From Lycium barbarum (taxonomy: Eukaryota > Streptophyta > Magnoliopsida > Solanales > Solanaceae): a stretch of DNA of 64,000 bases. A program made the position numbers and the translations under genes. Of the stretch, positions 44,580-57,601 are shown piece after piece (position 1 is the first letter of the stretch; the number at the start of each line of letters is the position of its first letter). The stretch lies in NCBI RefSeq assembly GCF_019175385.1, contig NC_083345.1, positions 8,905,205-8,969,204 on the forward strand, given 5' to 3'. Below the pieces are notes generated by a model. That model was not told the origin of the DNA. It worked only from the letters and a program-made list of their open reading frames with translations, and made no database searches.

Positions 44580-44787
44580 TTTAATTTGTGTGAATCCATT
44601 TGATTAGGTACGGAGTTTAAGAAAGTAGAGAAGACGTTTAAACTTGTGGTGTAAAATGAGTCACATATATTTTGTGTGGCTATAAATCATTGCATAAAAG
44701 TAAATTATTTTCAAATATAGAAAGAGGTCATTCTTTTTTACACGGACTAATAAAGAAATGGGTTCATATAAATTGAAACAGAAAGAG
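44580..44787. mobile_element. Stowaway MITE upstream of the ALOG gene
   Basis: The ends CTCCGTCCGTTTTAATTTGTG and CATATAAATTGAAACAGAAAGAG are inverted repeats, flanked by TA (44578-44579 and 44788-44789). 208 bp, about 430 bp before the ALOG start codon. Confidence 0.82.
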
Positions 44788-44789
44788 TA

Positions 44790-46287
44790 TTTTGTTTTAT
44801 ATCACAAGTTTCAGAAGGAGTTTCTTAAGTTTAGTATCTGTCTTTAAATATCTTCACATAAATTAGGATTGAAGGAGTAACTTTCTTTCATTTTATTTCA
44901 AAGAACTTGAAAACTCTATATCCGAATTAAATAGCTTAATTATTGTACTTCAAATCGTATCACGTAAAGTGGGACTGATGGAGTAGCTTTCTTTGGTTTT
45001 TAAGTCAATAATTTGATCAATCCTAGAAAAGAAAACCTTTGATATTTGGGAGATGGCTTTTATGAGCTTTGATTTCTGAAACTGTATGCAGAGATTGGCT
45101 GATACTTTTCCTAGAAAAGGGGCAACATTGTAGTCTTTGAAATTGGGGGTTGGGGTGGGGGGACGAGGACGTAGGGTAGTGGTAATTGGTAAGTGTAAAG
45201 GGACGTGGTTAGGGCTTTTGTGGAAATGAAAAGAGGTTGACAGTAAGATTGGAAATGATAGATGGAGACAGGAAAAAGCTTATACTATTTGAGTTAAAAA
45301 GAAATTTTGAAGGGAATAATATGATTTTGTTTCCTTCACTAGTGAACCTTTTTATGGCAGTGATTGACAATACCTTGTTAAAATGACAAAAATGGCCTAA
45401 CTCTTGTTTTCATTCTTGCAGGATAAATATGACTATACGCTGCATGTAAAAGTTTTCACACTTCAAGCTGTTTGATCAGCCCTTTCCATTTGGCAAAGGT
45501 TAGGTATCTACCATCAAATCTGCAGGTCACATTTTTTTCAAAAGTTTAACTATATATTCCTTAGCTGAAATTCACTCCATCAATTAATTCAATTCACATA
45601 GTATAAAATTTAATTTAAAAAAGTACTCGAGTTTCTTTCACTCTCAAATCAGCCCGAATTCAATCTAAGAATAAAGATGGATGAATCTCATTATCATACC
45701 ACACTACTTGTATTAGTGGCCATGCCCTGCACCCTTATCCAAGGATATTAATTGACCCCTTTATTGAAAAATTACATTGTATAGACAGGTAAAAATATAT
45801 ATTTAGAAATACATATATATGTGTGTGTTGAATCTCCTTGTTGGTTTTTTGTGTGTTTATTTCTCATATTCTTACTATATTTAGTGAAAATCTGGCTCGG
45901 TCGCTCCTTAATTAGTATGTTGGTCATACTAACATTACTTGAGATTTCTCGTCTTCACGAAGACGTGAAAGAGAAAATGATCCACTATAGATCTTTTCAA
46001 TTGCTTTTTTAGATTATGAAAAAAGTAGTGTTGAACAGTAAAATTCACATAAAGATCTTCGAGGTAGTTTAAGATCCTATTGGCCTTATGGTTGTGCTAG
46101 TAGACTGTAGAGATATGTATCTCGAAGTCACGGTTTCTTAAATCTTCATTATAAGTCATGGGGCAATTAAATTGGCTTATCTTTATTGCCTTTTTTTCTA
46201 TTGGTCTTTAAAATCTAATAATAGATGACAGCAAAACATTAGTTAGTGATCCTGAAAATTTATCTGTTGGCAGTATTAATTTTGCAG
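44790..46287. other. Distal upstream region of the ALOG gene
   Basis: AT-rich, with a G-rich patch near 45145-45175. No gene or repeat recognised. Confidence 0.3.
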
Positions 46288-46292
46288 TGAAT

Positions 46293-47653
46293 TGTTGTTC
46301 TCAAACGCACACGCAAGTATACGCGGTCATACAAGTAATATAGAATTTTTAAGTCCAGATATCATACCCACAGACACTTATGATTAACTATTTACTAAAT
46401 TAAACGATACTAATTGTCTACTCAAGAAGTAAAATCTCAAGATATAATTATTAACTAACTAAAAATAAAATAAAATAAATAATGAACTTCAATCAAGAAA
46501 GAGCGAATTTTTATCAGAGAAAAGATAGATCTAGGGCTATGACCACTAACAATCCAGTTGAGTCTTCAAATCGTTCTACCTATGGGTTACTAGTTGATGG
46601 GTTAATTATAACTTTATGATATTCTCTCGAACTACTCACAAGCCTATAGATGCTACTATAACGCCTATATCTCTATGGTCGCCAGAGGTAACAAGAACGC
46701 ATTTACTTCTCCGTAATCAACTAAGTAGGGCTAAAGGGTATATCTCTATCCTCAGTAGCAAAACGATAATATCGAACAAAATCTATTTATTCTTATTACG
46801 TACGTGAATTCCCTCTCTCAAGTCCAATTCACACACCACAAATAGTGTCTACTTAGTGATCAAGTAATTAAACAATTAAGCACAAGAATAAATAAGCAAC
46901 CCAAAGATGGAAAATCAATAAATAGAAACGATAATCAAACGTCAACTTTCATGTTTGTGTCAAAGCCCTAGAACTAAAGAGTTTAGCTCCACATAGACAT
47001 GGAAGGAAAACAATAAATCATCTGAATAAAAACATAAAAATAAGTATTACAGAGAAGAAAAGGTAAAACCCTGTAACTCTGGCCTCCACGGCGGCTCCAA
47101 GCTCTCTCTAGGTCCAAAGTTCTGAACTAAGGGTTTCAAGCTATCCAAAGTTATGTAAAAACCGTGTAAAATATGTATTTATAGGGTACTAAAAGACTTG
47201 GGCTTTAAAAAATCTTAATTAAAATCGGACAAGTTAAACCCGTCCCCCGCTGGCCACGCGTTGCGGGTCCAGTACGGGACCTTCAGTGAAATTTGGATGT
47301 TGATTGTGCCAAGTCCGCAACGCCTATGTAGCGCGGAACTCCTGGTTTCCGCGACTCAACCTTCACGTGCTGGCCCCGCAACGCGGGGCTGCCACATATG
47401 CTTCCTTCAGTTCAATTTTTTCCTTCTAGTTCATCACTTGTAGTCTTCGACTCGTCACCTCGTGTAATCATTATATGCTCCAAAATCAACCAGTTTTAGC
47501 CCGGTTTTCCATCGTTTGTCTACATCGTACCTATACACATGAAATATAACGATATAAGCTCAAATACGGCGATTTCATCATAGATTAAGCGATAAAAGTC
47601 ATAAAAATAGGATGTAAAATGACACGAAACATAGATAGTTGTGCCAAATATCA
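46293..47653. mobile_element. Solo LTR, 1,361 bp, TSD TGAAT
   Basis: It begins TGTTGTTCTCAAACGCACAC and ends GTGCCAAATATCA. TGAAT is present at 46288-46292 and 47654-47658. There is no internal region or coding sequence. The GC-rich part near 47240-47400 (CCGTCCCCCGCTGG, CGCAACGCC words) contrasts with the AT-rich rest. Family and orientation are not established. Confidence 0.8.
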
Positions 47654-47658
47654 TGAAT

Positions 47659-48060
47659 CTTTAGTCATATGATTTGTATGTAAATTAAACTAAAAGTAGA
47701 AAAGAAAAAAAAGAAAAAAAGGAATACTTATGTTCATTCTATAGGTATATCAATGATGTGGAGAATTCGTCACATATTATCAGGTATATTATAAGTCCAC
47801 ATAGATGTTACGAATGCTAATTAAGTCATATTTGAATGACCTGATGATATTATAAATAATGCTTGGCAATCCTTCTGTAGGGTTACACTTAAAATTTCAA
47901 TTACATGGCATATAGGAAAAAGAAAAATAGTAGAAATTTGATTCATGAAAAGCAAAGTCTGCCTACATTACTACATAACTCATACTCAAACAGATTATGC
48001 TAGAGAAAATATTGACGTGTTTCCTAGTTAATCTCATATACTCAAACAAGTCAAACTAAT
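47659..48060. other. Unassigned
   Basis: AT-rich, with no clear gene, between the solo LTR and the LINE relic. Confidence 0.3.
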
Positions 48061-48074
48061 AGTTTGATTTTCCA

Positions 48075-48240
48075 CTTGTGCATGTAAGAAAGAAACTAAA
48101 TTTTGATGGTACATCAAGATGCAAACTAAAAATACTACTTATGGAGGCATGTTCAATTTTTAACTAATTAATCAAGGAAAGTGAATGTTGGAATACTCTG
48201 ATAAGATTATTCGACTTTAGCCCTCCTCATAGAACTATGA
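48075..48240 (+). pseudogene. LINE RNase H relic, left part (split by the gypsy element)
   Basis: From about 48093 the frame reads KLNFDGTSR, the start of the RNase H domain of plant LINEs, and after a one-base shift TTYGGMF, which continues it. It stops at the gypsy insertion at 48241. The remainder appears to resume at 57602. Confidence 0.5.
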
Positions 48241-50777
48241 TGTTACACCTCGAAAAATTTCATGTTGATGCACAGTGAATGGACAAACGAAAGGCACGAA
48301 GTAGACGATGTTTCCATAAGTAAGATATAGTATCTAATGGTTCTAAATGAGATTTCAAAGACATTCGAGGTAAGAGAAGAAAGTTCGTCAAGAACGGCGA
48401 GGTATGCGTTGCGCATCGGAAAGGATTTACAAGGTACCAAGTTAATGATGGCTTAACGATGTCTTGGAGAAGAGTTATAACGTCCCTTATATTGTTAATG
48501 AAGTGATAAACAAGTGATAAGGAGGTTCCATAAGGATTGGAGATCAAACGAGTCGACGAGAACAAGTTTCGGAAAACTGTGGATTATACGGTCCAATATA
48601 CTGACAGTATAAAAGATACTGGTCGTATGTTAGGCCGTATAAATTATACTGGCCGTATTTTAGGCCATATAATCTGCCCAGAATTGCAACCTTCACTAGA
48701 CCAAACCTACGGTCACACATAGGATCCATATAAATTATACGGACCGTATGTTGGTCCGTGAACTGAGCGAGATAGATTTTAAGTTAATATAAGGGGACCC
48801 AAGTTCATTTATTTTCATTCCATTATTTCTCTCCACACTTCAAGAATTCTCTAGAACCCTCTTCACTCTTCATCTATAAGAAACCAAGAGAAATTAAGGA
48901 TCAACTTCATCAAACCAAGACAATCAAGTGCAAGAAGCTCTCTAGGGTTGTTTGAAGTCAAGAATCTCTTGGAAATTAAAGATAGGGTTTTCCTCAAGTG
49001 GAGTATTTCTTTCCAAAACCCGTTCCTACTCAATCAAAGGTAAGTTTTATGATCAATTCATTTCATTTATACTATTGAGGGGTTGAAAGACTTGGATTAT
49101 GGAAGAAAATAGAATATAAAGCTCAAATGTGAAAATAATGGTATTCTTGAACAGTAGTTGACATGGATCATGACTCTTGATGTATTATGAGTAAAATCTT
49201 GCTGTAAACGATACAAATGACGTTAAGGAAGTATAAAATGAGAACGAATACGATGTCGTGTGATAGTTTTGATTATGGATGATTTGAAATATAATTTGGA
49301 GAATTGAATAACACATGGCCGATGAAGATTGTTGATTATGGTATGATGAATGTTGTTATGGATGTTACATCACATGGAGGAAGCTGTATAAACAAAGGAG
49401 ATGCTGCCTAATTTTCGCTAGCTTTAGCTTAACTTAAGTATGTTCCGGTTATCTAACTCTAGTACAAATCCTCTTGAAGGTAAAATCGTGAACGTTGGAG
49501 GGAAGCGTCGAATTGGTAGTGTTAAAAGAGACATAAAGATGTGTTAAGGCTCATCTCTTTCTTTCAAAGTCATGGTCCTGTGTTATGTTTTTAATTGTAT
49601 ATTTCCATGTCCACCTTGATTTCAAAAGCTAGAAGTCCACGACTCAAAGGCACGACTCCTTTCCTGATGATCCATAAATGTTTTCCAAAATGTCCGTATG
49701 TTCCGAACCAGAGATGTATGATTCTGTAAGCTCTTATGATAACAACGATGATGTCAAGGATGAGAATATTGAGCTATCTTCTTGACTTTATCAATTTTAT
49801 TCATTGTTGATGGTCTCATCTTATAATATTTGTTCCTTGAAGGTGAGATAGAGTGATAATGATTATTCCATAATATAATCGGAGGTTACCGGCCTTACGT
49901 CACTCCGATAGGGTTATAACTTTCTTTGGGCTCTCATGCATGCTACTTATATTATATATGTATATGTATATGCGGGATACGGGAAAAAAGGCGAGGCGCT
50001 ATAGACGCATGGCCACCTGATCAGCAGGTATATTATGATATCATCCTGGACGCGGGATATATGGGTTAGATGGATCGGGTCGTTCGTTCCTCGGCACTAT
50101 TATGTATATAACATATAGATGGATTGGGTCGTTCGTTCCGCGGCAAAATGATATGCTTCTGGATCGAGCTGCACGTTCCGCAGCAATTCTATTTTATGTG
50201 TACGTACATGAGAAATGTTTTTATGAAAGGAAAGTTAAGCATGCATGGTATCCGTCTTAAGAGGCACTCAGATGTTCAGGTTACCCTTTTCCCTCATAAT
50301 ATGCTCCATGTTTCTTATTATATTATTGTTTATGCCTTACATACTCAGTACAATATTTGTACTGACGTCCTTTTTCTTTTATGGACGCTGTGTTCATGCC
50401 CACAGGTAGACAGAGAGGTGGTCCAGATTCATATGTGTTGATCAGCAGACTCACAGGAGCACTCCACTATACCGGAGGTGCTACTTATGAACACATTCTT
50501 TTCTGTACATATATTGGGGCACGACGGGGTCTTGTCCCGTCTCTATGTCTAGTACTCTAGTAGAGGCTCGTAGATACGTACGTGTGGGTAGTGGATGCCC
50601 CGCGATGACCCTATTGTATATTATATATTATTTTTGTAGACGTGAGGGCTTATGTATACGGACATGTGTTGCTTTAGAGATTATATATGTTCAGGGTGAG
50701 TAAGATGATTAGTAGAATGGGTGGTGCTCGGTAGTTAGCTCCGGGTACCCGTCATGGCCCCTAGTCGGGTTGTGACA
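48241..50777 (+). repeat. Gypsy 5' LTR
   Basis: 2,537 bp. It carries about two units of a 31-bp TATACTGGCCGTATGTTAGG-type tandem repeat near 48600-48670. Confidence 0.92.
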
Positions 50778-50781
50778 AAAG

Positions 50782-50793
50782 TGGTATCAGAGC
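50782..50793 (+). other. Primer binding site, initiator tRNA-Met
   Basis: TGGTATCAGAGC, four bases after the 5' LTR, is the standard primer site of many plant LTR elements. Confidence 0.92.
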
Positions 50794-50966
50794 AGTTCCG
50801 TCCTAAGGTGTATCTACGAGCCGTGTCCAGTAGAGTCTTTTTTATGGGTGTGAAGCGCGCCACACTTATAAACAAGAGGCTACGGGGCATTTAGGAATAA
50901 TGATCATCTTTCTTCTTATTAGATCGTGCCATAGAGCCATGCTATAAGATTTTTTTCTCCCTAATT

Positions 50967-51908
50967 GTGCGTTATGATTTCAGCAAAGCTGATGGAAAAA
51001 AAGCTATGGCAGCCCAGAAAGGCAAAATAGTGATGGAAGAAGGGATTGAACGGGAGCCGTCTATGGATATGGAGGAGAGCGAATCCCAAAATAAGGCCCT
51101 ATCTCGGTTTTTCCATACTTTTCCCACTTTAGAGGATCAGAGGGGAGCCTTAACTTTAGCTCTCATACCCCCAGTTCCTCCACTAGATGCCTCAGGCAAG
51201 GAGATGAGACAGGCCATTCTTTTGTTGACCCAATTAGTAGTTGCTCAAGCCCAGCGGCAGGATGTAGACCACGGTGACAGGGGTTGGAGAAAGAGAGTTA
51301 GTTCTTCAGGGTTTGACCATGAGTTTAGAGGTGCTTCGAGGCAGAAATTCTCTGGGCACTCAGTTCGTTCAATAACTAGTGCTCCTCTATGGTTTCCTGG
51401 ACCTAGATCTGACCGATCCACTCATTCTAGGCCACCTCAGAGTATTAGAGTTTCTAGTTCTTGGATTCAAAGTGGCCCCAGTCAGGAGAGGTCGCCGGTA
51501 CCACGATGTACTTAGTGTCGCAAGTTACATTCTGGATTGTGCCGCTTGGGCTCGGGTGTTTGTTATGCCTGTGCTCGGCCAGGCCATTTCAGGCACGATT
51601 TTCCATCGCTACGTGGTAAAGATAAGGTTCAGACTACGGGGGTAGTAGCTAGCTCTTCATCATCGGTACGCCCTCCGAGGCAAAGGCCACAGATGTTGGT
51701 AGGCGGTAATGGAGACCGAAGAGGAATGCCCAGTCCAAGTGGATCCCAGCATTATATTTATCCGTTAGCTGAGCGACAAGATTTTAAGTCTCCCCCTGAT
51801 ATTGTCCCAGGTATATTGTCAACATCCCCTTATGATATGTATGCATCGATTAATTTGAGCTCTACGCTATCATATATTACTCCTGATGTGTTAACTATGT
51901 TGACGTGA
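50967..51908 (+). pseudogene. Gypsy gag remnant with zinc knuckle and protease start
   Basis: The open part begins with MRYDFSKADGKKAMAAQK and a Gln-rich stretch (LLTQLVVAQAQRQD), as at the N-terminus of Tekay-like Gag. The capsid core that should follow is missing, and the text jumps to RQKFSGHSVRSITSAP near the C-terminus. A TAG at 51513-51515 interrupts the zinc-knuckle region. The knuckle itself, CYACARPGHFRHDF, has its last cysteine replaced by Phe. The frame then reads LAERQDFKSPPDIVPGILS and YASINLSSTLSYITPDVLTM, the region where the protease active site would be; the DPGST/DSGAT-type Asp is replaced (NLSST). It ends at TGA 51906-51908. Confidence 0.8.
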
Positions 51909-54900
51909 AAATCCGAGCCAATCAATAATTTGAGATATTTACGCTTGTTAGTGACCCAGTGATAGCCAAAACTATGATTTATTAGTAAGTAAACCTCCCC
52001 GAAAGTTGTTGATTGCCATAATGTGTAGAAAAGAATATATATGTATGTAATGGAACTCTAGAAAGAGTGTGCAGGTACAGCTTATGAGACAAGCTTTATT
52101 TCTTATATTCTTTTATAGTAACCAGTCTTGTGCTGCTGAGTCGTGTATTATATGTGTTTCAATATGTGTCCTATTAAGGCATGGGATGTGTTTTCTGGGC
52201 TATGTGCAGGTTTGGGGATTGTTATGTTTACAAGGAAAACTTTGCTAAAATATTCCCAGGAATCTAAAGGAAATTGTGGGAACCATAGACGGAATCGCCG
52301 TGAAAAGAAGAGAAGGCCAGCAACGAGTGATTAAGGATGGAGCTAGTGACTCTAATGCAGGACAAACATAGCAAATATACATTATACTAAGGGGAGGATG
52401 AATAGGTTAGGATGGAATAAAGAACATGGGAAGGGAGAATGGTGTGCGTGAAGTAGAAAGAATTTCTATATACTATGCAGGATGAAAGGGATAAGCACTC
52501 TAGAAGAAGTTGTAAGTTAGCAAATTTGGCTAGCTCTCTTCGCCTTGGGGAGCATTAAGTTATGGAATAAACTTGATGCGTAGGTGTAAGCCGACGCGTG
52601 ATGCGCCGAATCAGATTATTAATTTAAGCTTCACCTGATGAATATAGCGGGAGAAGCCCTCATGCCACTATAAGCTAGCCTTAACGATTTTGGCGATACT
52701 TTGAGGAAAGAGATTAGGAGAGATGTGTTCACAAAAGTTCCTTGCCCAGTAATTAGTGGACTTTATAATCGCAGTTGTGTTCTGTGTTATAGTTTAGTTA
52801 TGCCTCCAGGAATTTGTTCGAACGATTATACGGCAGGGATTGCTATTATAGACAAAAGTGATCGGCAAAACAAAATGATGATAAGTGATGAATGCCCAGC
52901 ATATGTGATGTACGTGGTAGAAGTGTTAGAAACAAGGAAGGAAGGGTAGGAGTGAGGCAATAGGAGGGAAGCCCACTAGAGCAGTAACTCGATAAACGGA
53001 GGATGGAAAAGAATCAAACCCTGCGGATCCCCTAATACTACTAGGAAATGTTAGTAGGTGTCGTCAAGTGATTGAGACCTTTAACCAAACTGTGAGAGCG
53101 GTATGGCTAATTAAATTATGACCTGAAGTATGGGACTAATTATTGAGTAAGATATCTTGTATTGTGTTTGAAGAGCGACCTTACCCAACATCTTTTTAGA
53201 GAATTCTACAAGGACCATGTATTACCCTGCCATTAATATGTTGAGGTAGTAGAGGATAGTACTTTTATGGCAGTGTGAATTGATCAGCGAAGATTATGGA
53301 AAGAGCGACATTGAATCTTAAGTTGCAGATTTATCAAAAGTGAGTCAATGATATTCAATGTTTAGGACTACTGTCCTATGAAAGAAATCATTTGAGAAAA
53401 AGGATGAGAATTGAGACAAAGGAAGAAACAAGGTTTGATTGTGATTATCAATGAACTGGCTTTATATGTATGATGAGACAACAACAAATAGAGTCGCATC
53501 CCCGGTGAGTTACGCAGTGAAAGTCCCAAGGAAAGATTGGGGAGGAAGGGTGAGTCAAGAAAGGGCAAGCTGGTGGATGATACAGTATAAGAAGCATAAG
53601 GCTAGATCCAATTCCCTTTCAGTGCAACAAAAGGGTAACCAAAAGAGACCATCAAAGAAGTAGCCTTCGACTTTCCAAGGCAACGGGGCCGCCGAAGGCG
53701 TAAAAAGGAGATAATACAAGATATGGTCCATAGCGGTAAGACAAGCGGAGAATCCAACGTGGCAGTCATACAACAGTAAGGTAGATTACCAGGTAGAGTT
53801 AACGGATGAGCATATGACAGAAGAGCAGCATTAATCCCAAGAAGATGCATCACATGAGCAATGCGGCTTTGGCTCGAGCGTAAGGTAGATAAGAATAAAA
53901 TGGTATTTCCATATAATAAGGGCTCATATGAATGATTTTATAGCGAGGAGATTCAGGCGATGAGAGTAATATTTGAACAAAAGGGAGGAAGTAAATGATT
54001 GACCGAGATGGAAGATCAGGTGAAATAGCCACCGCAAACAAGTAACATGGATGCGAAGTTTCGATGTCGCATAACAATTTAGGAAGTATGGTACAGGAAA
54101 GCCTTAAGGACAGAGTGCTTGCGTCCGAATTTAGTAATGCCTTGCTAACAGAAAGATGTGGCGCTAACAATAAGAGAGGGTAAAGATCAGAAATGAACCA
54201 TTTAGAAACATGTAAATACATGAGGGTAGCAATCCACATTGAAAGGGAAAAGATGTGTATGATTATTGAGAAGAGGAGGTTCATGAATTATGCGAGCTTT
54301 TCAAGCATAGCGTACTCGAACGTAAAGGAACTAAAGTTGAAAGGCAATAGTGTAGGAGATAATAAGGAGTAAACTTGTGTAAGACAATTCCGCAGTATTA
54401 GCCAAGAATGAGGATGAATCTAGAGTTGAAATAGGCATGGCAACTGTAAAGAATCACATAAGCTATCTATGAAAAATTGTCAAAATTCTTAGTTCTCTAC
54501 CAGTGTCTGAAGATCGGTACATTTCGAGAGATTGGAAAGGATAGATCATCCTAGTGAACCTCTTTTCTTTGGGAATAAATAAGCGGATAGAGCTCGTTTT
54601 CTAACTTCCGAAGGCGTGTTAAGGACGCGTGTGTTAAGCCTCTAAGAAAGATGGGAAGACCTGTAAGATTTTATGAGAATTTTTGGCTGCTCTCAAATGG
54701 GTATTAAAGTGGTAAGGGAAGAACTAATGTAAGCTTGATGAAGATATTAGGAAAGAACGTCGAAGTAGAAGAGATGCACTGGGAAACGAAAGAGAGTACG
54801 AAGCCCAAGCAGACGCGTCTACCTCCACCCCCGGAAGAGATTCAAGATGAGACGCCAATATTTTGAGGTATGTATGCTTTCTCTTCCTGTTTTAGTCGTG

Positions 54901-55068
54901 TGTGACCATAATTTATTGCTATAATGTTGTGGCCCTGTGAGGCATTGTTATTATGGGCTGTTGTGACAGGATGGTAGTACCATATTACCGGGGAAACTCT
55001 GGCGAAATTTTCGTAGAATTCCCGAGCGCTTAACATTTGAGGACGAATGTTCTAAAAGGGGGGAAGAA
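51909..55068 (+). other. Non-coding interior of the gypsy element
   Basis: 3.2 kb with no recognised domain on either strand. The purine-rich strand bias, with many GGAAGAAAGG-like words, is uniform across it, suggesting a long non-coding body rather than a decayed pol. Confidence 0.6.
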
Positions 55069-57596
55069 TGTTACACCTCAAAAAATTTCATGTTGATGCA
55101 TAGTGAATGGACTAACGAAAGGCATGAAGTAGATGATGTTTCCATAAGTAAGATATAGTATCTAATGGTTCTAAATGAGATTTCAAAGACATTCGAGGTA
55201 AGAGAAGAAAGATCGTCAAGAAAGGCGAGGTATGCGTTGCATATCGGAAAGGATTTACAAGGTACCAAGTTAATGATGGCTTAACGATGTCTTGGAGAAG
55301 AGTTATAACGTCCCTTAGATTGTTAATGAAGTGATAAACAAGTGGTAAGGAGGTTCCATAACGATTGGAGATCAAACGAGTCGACGAGAACAAGTTTCAA
55401 AAAACTGTGGATTATGCGGTCCAATATACTGACCATACAAAAGATACTGGCCGTATGTTAAGTCGTATAAATTATACTGGTCGTATGTTAGGCCGTATAA
55501 ATTACACTGGTCGTATGTTAGGCTGTATAAATTATACTGGCCGTATTTTAGGTTGTATAATATGCCCAGAATTGCAACCTTCACTGGACCAAACCTACGA
55601 TCACACATACGGTCCATATAAATTATACGGACCGTATGTTGGTCCGTGAAACTGAACGGGATAGATTTTAAGTTAATATAAGGGGACCCAAGTTCATTTA
55701 TTTTCATTCCATTCTTTCTCTCCACACTTCAAGAATTCTCTAGAACCTCTCCACTTTTCATCTACAAGAAACCAAGAGAAATTAAGGATCAACTTCATCA
55801 AACCAAGACAATCAAGTGCAAAAAGCTCTCTAGGGTTGTTTGAAGTCAAGAATCTCTTGGAAATTGAAGCTAGGGTTTTCCTCAAGTGGAGTATTTCTTT
55901 CCAAAACCCGTTCCTACTCAATCAAAGGTAAGTTTTATGATCAATTCATTTCATTTAGACTATTGAGGGGTTGAAAGACTTGGATTATGGAAGGAAATAG
56001 AATATGGTGCTCAAATGTGAAAATAATGGTATTCTTGAACAGTAGTTGACATGGATCATGACTCTTGATATATTATAAGTAAAATCTTGTTATAAATGAT
56101 ACAAATGACGTTAAGTAAGTATAAAATTAGAACGAATACGATGTCGTGTGATAGTTTTTATTATGGATGATTTGAAATAGAATTTGGAGAATTGAATAAT
56201 ACATGGCCGATGAAGATTGTTGATTATGCTATGATGAATGTTGTTATGGATGTTTGAGAGTTGTATAAACAAAGGAGATGCTGCCCAATTTTTGCTAGCT
56301 TTATCTTAGCTTTATCTTGAAGGTAAAATCGTGAACGTTGAAGGGAAGCGTCAAATTGGTAGTGTTAAAAGAGACATAAAGGTATGTTAAGGCTCGTCCC
56401 TTTCTTTCAAAGGCATGGTCCTGTTTTATGTTTTTAATTGTATATTTCCATGTCCACCTTGATTTCAAAAGTTAGAAGTCCACGACTCAAAGGCATGACT
56501 CCTTTCCTGATGATCCATAAATGTTTTCCAAAATGTCCTTATGTTCCGAACCAGAGATGTATGATTCTGTAAGCTCTTATGATAACAGCGATGAACCTGT
56601 TTTACAATGATAATGATGATGTCAAAGATGAGAATATTGATCTATCTTCTTGACTTTTTCAATTTTATTGATTGATAATGATTATTCCATAATATAATCG
56701 GAGGTTACCAGCCTTACGTCACTGCGATAGGGCTATAACTTTCTTTGGGATCTTATGCATGCTACTTATATTATATATGTATATGTATATGAGGGATACG
56801 GGAAAAAGGGCGAGGCGCTATAGACGCATAGCCACCTGATCAGCTGGTATATTATGATATCGTCCCGGACGCGAGATATATGGGTTAGATGGATCGGGCC
56901 GTTCGTTCCTCATCACTATTATGTATATAGCATATAAATGGATCGGGTCGTTCGTTCTGCGGCAAAATGATATGCTTCTGGATCGGGTTGCACGTTCCGC
57001 AGCAATTCTATTTTATGTGTACGTATATGAGAAATGTTTTTATGAAAGGAAAGTTAAGCATGCATGGTATCCGCCTTAAGAGGCACTCAGATGTTCAGGT
57101 TACCCTTTTCCTTCATGATATGCTCCATGTTTCTTATTATATTATTGTTTATGCCTTATATACTCAGTACAATATTCGTACTGGCGTCCTTTTTCTTTAA
57201 TGGACGTTGTGTTCATGCCCACAGGTAGACAGGGAGGTGGTCCAAATTCATAGGTGTTGATCAGCAGACTCACAGGAGCACTCCACTATTCCGGAGGTGC
57301 TACTTATGATCACATTCTTTTGTGTACATATATTAGGGCACGACGGGGTCCTGTCCCGTCTCTATGTCTAGTACTCTAGTAGAGGCTCGTAGATACGTAC
57401 ATGTGGGTAATGGATGCCCCACGATGACCCTATTGTATATTATATATTATTTTTGTAGCCGTGAGGGCTTATGTATACAGACATGTTTTGCTTTAGAGAT
57501 TATATATGTTCAGGGTGAGTAAGATGATTAGTAGAATGGGTGGTGCTCGGTAGTTAGCTCCGAGTACCCGTCATGGCCCCTAATCGGGTCGTGACA
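55069..57596 (+). repeat. Gypsy 3' LTR
   Basis: 2,528 bp. It carries about four units of the same 31-bp tandem repeat near 55440-55560. It lacks short blocks present in the left LTR near 49440-49480 and 49800-49850. Confidence 0.92.
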
Positions 57597-57601
57597 TATG
57601 A

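Larger units (their letters stand above)
48241..57596 (+). mobile_element. Tekay-like gypsy LTR element without pol
   Basis: LTRs are 48241-50777 (2,537 bp) and 55069-57596 (2,528 bp), starting TGTTACACCTC and ending GTGACA. TATGA flanks the element at 48236-48240 and 57597-57601. The primer site TGGTATCAGAGC (50782-50793) fits initiator tRNA-Met and a polypurine tract (AAAAGGGGGGAAGAA) precedes the right LTR. The internal 4.3 kb holds only a damaged Gag C-terminal part and a scrap of protease; there is no RT, RNase H, integrase or chromodomain, and most of 51910-55060 has no coding signal. It needed enzymes from a relative to move. The LTRs differ by several indels and substitutions (roughly 5% by eye), so it is older than the copia insertion. 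Confidence 0.93.

Noticed and set aside
53850..54284. 144-codon frame on the - strand in the gypsy interior
   Set aside because: It is the complement of purine-rich DNA; leucine/serine-rich with no domain match that I recognise.
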